Of a stretch of 64,000 bases of DNA, positions 61,699-64,000 are shown piece by piece. A program made the translations under genes and the position numbers. Position 1 is the first letter of the stretch, and each line of letters opens with the position of its first letter. A model generated the notes under the pieces. That model worked only from the letters and a program-made list of their open reading frames with translations, did no database searches and was not told where the DNA came from. Location of the stretch: positions 434,001-498,000 of the forward strand of contig NZ_CANMVK010000001.1 of the NCBI RefSeq assembly GCF_947501405.1. The letters are read 5' to 3'. This stretch comes from an uncultured Hoeflea sp. (lineage in GTDB: Bacteria > Pseudomonadota > Alphaproteobacteria > Rhizobiales > Rhizobiaceae).

Positions 61699-62718
61699 AT
61701 GAGCGGGATTGCCGACCCCCTGGACCATGGCGGGATGCTCGCCGACGCCATTACGCGTCACGGGGGCGAGGCGTCGCAATGGCTGGATCTGTCGACCGGC
61801 ATCAGTCCGTTTTCGCTGCCCTTGCCTGACATTCCCGCGCAAAGCTGGCGGCGGTTGCCAGAGCCATCGGACGTGAGCCGCGTCTGCGGCTTGGCGATGA
61901 AGCACTATGGCGGCGCGGTGATGCCGCTTGCGGTTCCGGGCACTCAGGCCGCTATCCAGTTGCTGCCCTGTCTTACCCCGTCTGCCGAGCGAGTGGCGAT
62001 CATTGCACCCACTTACGGGGAATATGCGCTGGCCTATCGAAGGGCCGGTATGGAAGTGGATGAAATCGACACCCTTGAAGCGGCAAGCCAAACCCAGGCG
62101 GGCGCTGTGGTGTTCGCCAATCCCAACAATCCCGACGGACGCGAAACGGTGCGTGACGATGTGTTCGGATTTGCGCGCGCGCACCGTCACCGCCTGGTGA
62201 TCGTCGATGAAGCCTTCGCGGATATGCGCCACGACCTGTCGATGGCGGGGGCTGCGGGCGCCGAGCCCAATCTGGTGGTGCTGCGTTCCTTCGGCAAATT
62301 TTTCGGGCTTGCGGGCCTCAGGCTCGGATTCGTCTTTGCCGAACCGCGGCTGCTGGCGGTTCTGGGCGACCGCCTCGGCCCATGGGCCGTGTCCGGCCCG
62401 GCCCTGACGATTGCCGCGCACGGGTTTTCGCGGATGGATCTGGTCTCGGAATTGCGGACGCGGATCGACGCCGCCCACCAGATGACCCGTTCGGCGCTCA
62501 ACATGGCCGGCGTTCGTATTGTCGCCGACGCGTCGTTGTTTTTCTATTGCGAGGTCGGCGATGGCGCCGGGTTGCGCGAGGCGCTTGCCGGGCATCAGGT
62601 GCTGATCCGGGCGTTTGAGCACAGCCCCTCGCGGGTTCGGGTCGGTCTGGTTCCCGACGAACTGAGCGCCGTGCGGCTTCGCGAGGCGTTGCGGTTCGGC
62701 CTCGGCCGCACCTCATGA
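61699..62718 (+). CDS. cobC: threonine-phosphate decarboxylase (CobC/CobD-type)
   Basis: A 339-residue PLP enzyme with HGGEASQWLDLSTGISPF at the start, then FANPNNPDGRE, VDEAFAD and SFGKFFGLAGLRLGF with the PLP Lys, all typical of the family. It decarboxylates threonine phosphate to (R)-1-aminopropan-2-yl phosphate for the aminopropanol arm. The ATG at 61699 is preferred; a TTG at 61690 is in frame. Confidence 0.93.
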   Translation: MSGIADPLDHGGMLADAITRHGGEASQWLDLSTGISPFSLPLPDIPAQSWRRLPEPSDVSRVCGLAMKHYGGAVMPLAVPGTQAAIQLLPCLTPSAERVAIIAPTYGEYALAYRRAGMEVDEIDTLEAASQTQAGAVVFANPNNPDGRETVRDDVFGFARAHRHRLVIVDEAFADMRHDLSMAGAAGAEPNLVVLRSFGKFFGLAGLRLGFVFAEPRLLAVLGDRLGPWAVSGPALTIAAHGFSRMDLVSELRTRIDAAHQMTRSALNMAGVRIVADASLFFYCEVGDGAGLREALAGHQVLIRAFEHSPSRVRVGLVPDELSAVRLREALRFGLGRTS

Positions 62719-63686
62719 CCGGGCATTTGCCGGTCCTGTTTGCGGCTCTGCTGCTCGACCGCTTCATCGGCGACCCGGACTGGCTGTGGCGGCGGATCAG
62801 TCACCCGGTGGTGCTGTTCGGTCATGCCATCGCCTGGGCCGACCGAAGGTTCAATCGCGACACCGACGGTGCGGCCCAGCGCCGCCGAAACGGCAAAATC
62901 ATCCTCATCGTGCTGCTGACGCTGACGGTTCTTGGCGGCTGGGCGCTGTCGGCCGCCCTCGCGCGGATTGGCATCATCGGGCTGGTGCTGGAAGTGGTGG
63001 TGGTGGCTATCTTCTTGGCACAGAAGAGCCTGGCCGATCATGTCAGCGCGGTGGCGCGCGGATTGCGCGATGACGGACTTGCGGGAGGCCGCCGCGCGGT
63101 GGCGATGATCGTCGGCCGTGATCCCGAAACCCTGGACGAGAGTGGCGTGGCGAGGGCGGCGATTGAAAGCCTTGCGGAAAATTTCTCGGATGGTGTCGTC
63201 GCACCGGCGTTCTGGTACGCGGTCCTGGGGCTGCCGGGGCTGATGGCGTACAAGATGCTCAACACCGCCGATTCCATGATCGGTCATCTCAATGAACGGT
63301 ACCGCGAATTCGGTCGCGCCGCAGCCAAGCTCGACGATCTGGCCAATTGGCCGGCGGCGCGACTGGCGGCGCTGCTGATGGTGGTTGCGGCCTGGGCGGC
63401 CAAGGATGGGGTGGCGATGCGGCGCGCGGCCAATGCGGCGTTGTGCGATTCCGGGCTGCACCGCTCGCCCAATGCGGGATGGCCGGAGGCTGCGATGGCG
63501 GGCGCTTTGAACCTGGCTTTGGCCGGCCCGCGCCGCTATGGCGGCGATCTGGTGATGGAGGCCCGGCTGCATGCGAGTGGTCGCGAGATGGCCGGCGCCA
63601 CGGAGATCGATGACGGGGTCAAAGTCTTTTTCCGGGCGTGCGACGGGCTGGCCGTCGTCACGGTCATGCTCGCGATCCTTTCGTAA
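62715..63686 (+). CDS. cbiB: adenosylcobinamide-phosphate synthase
   Basis: A 323-residue membrane protein with about five helices. Its signatures are LLLDRFIGDPDWLWRRISHPVVLFG, SLAENFSDGVVAPAFWYAVLGLPG and YKMLNTADSMIGHLNERYREFG. It attaches the aminopropanol phosphate to adenosylcobyric acid. It overlaps cobC (ATGA). It is also called cobD in the pseudomonad naming. Confidence 0.95.
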   Translation: MTGHLPVLFAALLLDRFIGDPDWLWRRISHPVVLFGHAIAWADRRFNRDTDGAAQRRRNGKIILIVLLTLTVLGGWALSAALARIGIIGLVLEVVVVAIFLAQKSLADHVSAVARGLRDDGLAGGRRAVAMIVGRDPETLDESGVARAAIESLAENFSDGVVAPAFWYAVLGLPGLMAYKMLNTADSMIGHLNERYREFGRAAAKLDDLANWPAARLAALLMVVAAWAAKDGVAMRRAANAALCDSGLHRSPNAGWPEAAMAGALNLALAGPRRYGGDLVMEARLHASGREMAGATEIDDGVKVFFRACDGLAVVTVMLAILS

Positions 63687-63817
63687 AACCAATTGATTTC
63701 AAAGGGTTGAAATGTTGCGTAAAACCCGCCCGGGGATTTTAACTTTACTGAGAATGTCAGCTCGTTACACTGAGATTTACGGGGTAATGTAGGGTTAGAG
63801 TAACTGGGGAGAGTATT

Positions 63818-64000
63818 ATGAGAAATCTATTGTTTGTGGCAGCGCTTGCCTTTGGGCTGATGCCCTTGTCTTCCGCGTCGGCGCTGGCAGCCAAGCTGGT
63901 GGCCAAGATCGATCTGTCCTCGCAGACCATGGTGGTCAGCCACAACGGTGTGGTCAAATACAAGTGGCCGGTTTCGACCGGGCGCTCGGGCTATTCGACG
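63818..64000 (+). CDS. L,D-transpeptidase-like protein, N-terminal part (3' end outside window)
   Basis: The first 61 codons are visible. The signal peptide is MRNLLFVAALAFGLMPLSSASALA, followed by KLVAKIDLSSQTMVVSHNGVVK and YKWPVSTGRSGYST. That is the start of a YkuD domain, in which the conserved VSTGR precedes the catalytic His/Cys region (not in the window). GGGGAGAG lies 5 nt before the ATG. YkuD enzymes make 3-3 crosslinks or attach lipoproteins to peptidoglycan. Confidence 0.85.
   Translation, partial: MRNLLFVAALAFGLMPLSSASALAAKLVAKIDLSSQTMVVSHNGVVKYKWPVSTGRSGYST

Noticed and set aside
63695-63712. ATTTCAA/TTGAAAT hairpin after cbiB
   Set aside because: A short AT stem with no U-tract; too weak to name a terminator.

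Overview
The window is 64 kb of high-GC bacterial chromosome. Gene content points to an alphaproteobacterium of the Hyphomicrobiales (Rhizobiales), Hoeflea- or Rhizobiaceae-like. The grounds are the ExoD, DUF1194, DUF1127, PleD-like and GlxA/AraC families, a betaine-type ABC transporter beside betaine-homocysteine methyltransferase, and the rhizobial style of the cobalamin genes. The genus call is an inference. No rRNA, tRNA, CRISPR array, transposase or phage gene was found.

Region 1 (1-6.7 kb): the end of a DUF924 gene, a DUF3772/MscS mechanosensitive channel, a small secreted protein, and a minus-strand two-gene unit. In that unit an ATPase carries an N-terminal pseudo-HNH domain and is translationally coupled to an intact HNH nuclease. 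It resembles Septu (PtuAB) and is the best candidate for an undescribed defence system.

Region 2 (7-18 kb): a dimethylglycine/sarcosine dehydrogenase-type flavo-folate enzyme, a TetR/VOC pair with two clear operators, a DUF1194 protein, a PleD-like diguanylate cyclase with a dead second receiver, a GlxA-type AraC regulator, a LysR/DUF1127 divergent pair, a HAD/MFS pair and a minimal merF unit.

Region 3 (18-38 kb): a corrinoid one-carbon module. It has an MttB-family methyltransferase, its corrinoid protein, an MtrH-like methyl-THF methyltransferase, a RamA-like reductive activator, MetF with a separate MTHFR C-terminal Fe-S protein, DUF1638 and PF13769 proteins, betaine-homocysteine methyltransferase and a betaine/choline ABC transporter. 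Together these suggest import of methylated amines and stepwise demethylation, with methyl groups passed to homocysteine or to tetrahydrofolate. Two near-identical palindromes, before the MtrH-like gene and before bmt, look like one SAM-cycle operator. Four proteins of the module carry Arg/Gly-rich tails. An AT-richer secreted orphan and decayed gene remnants interrupt the module at 31.4-33.5 kb.

Region 4 (39-63.7 kb): an almost complete cobalamin locus. It comprises cobQ; a cobalamin riboswitch leading cbtBA-cobU-cobW-cobN-GNAT-cobO; cbiX-cobH-cobL-cobI-cbiG/cobJ-cobM; a minus-strand cbiD-cobK-mmcQ unit; and cobA-cobB-cobC-cbiB. Many genes overlap by 1-11 nt. The set mixes cobalt-early markers (CbiX, CbiG, CbiD) with CobN and CobW, normally cobalt-late. 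The B12 made here is the cofactor that region 3 needs. The window ends inside an L,D-transpeptidase gene.
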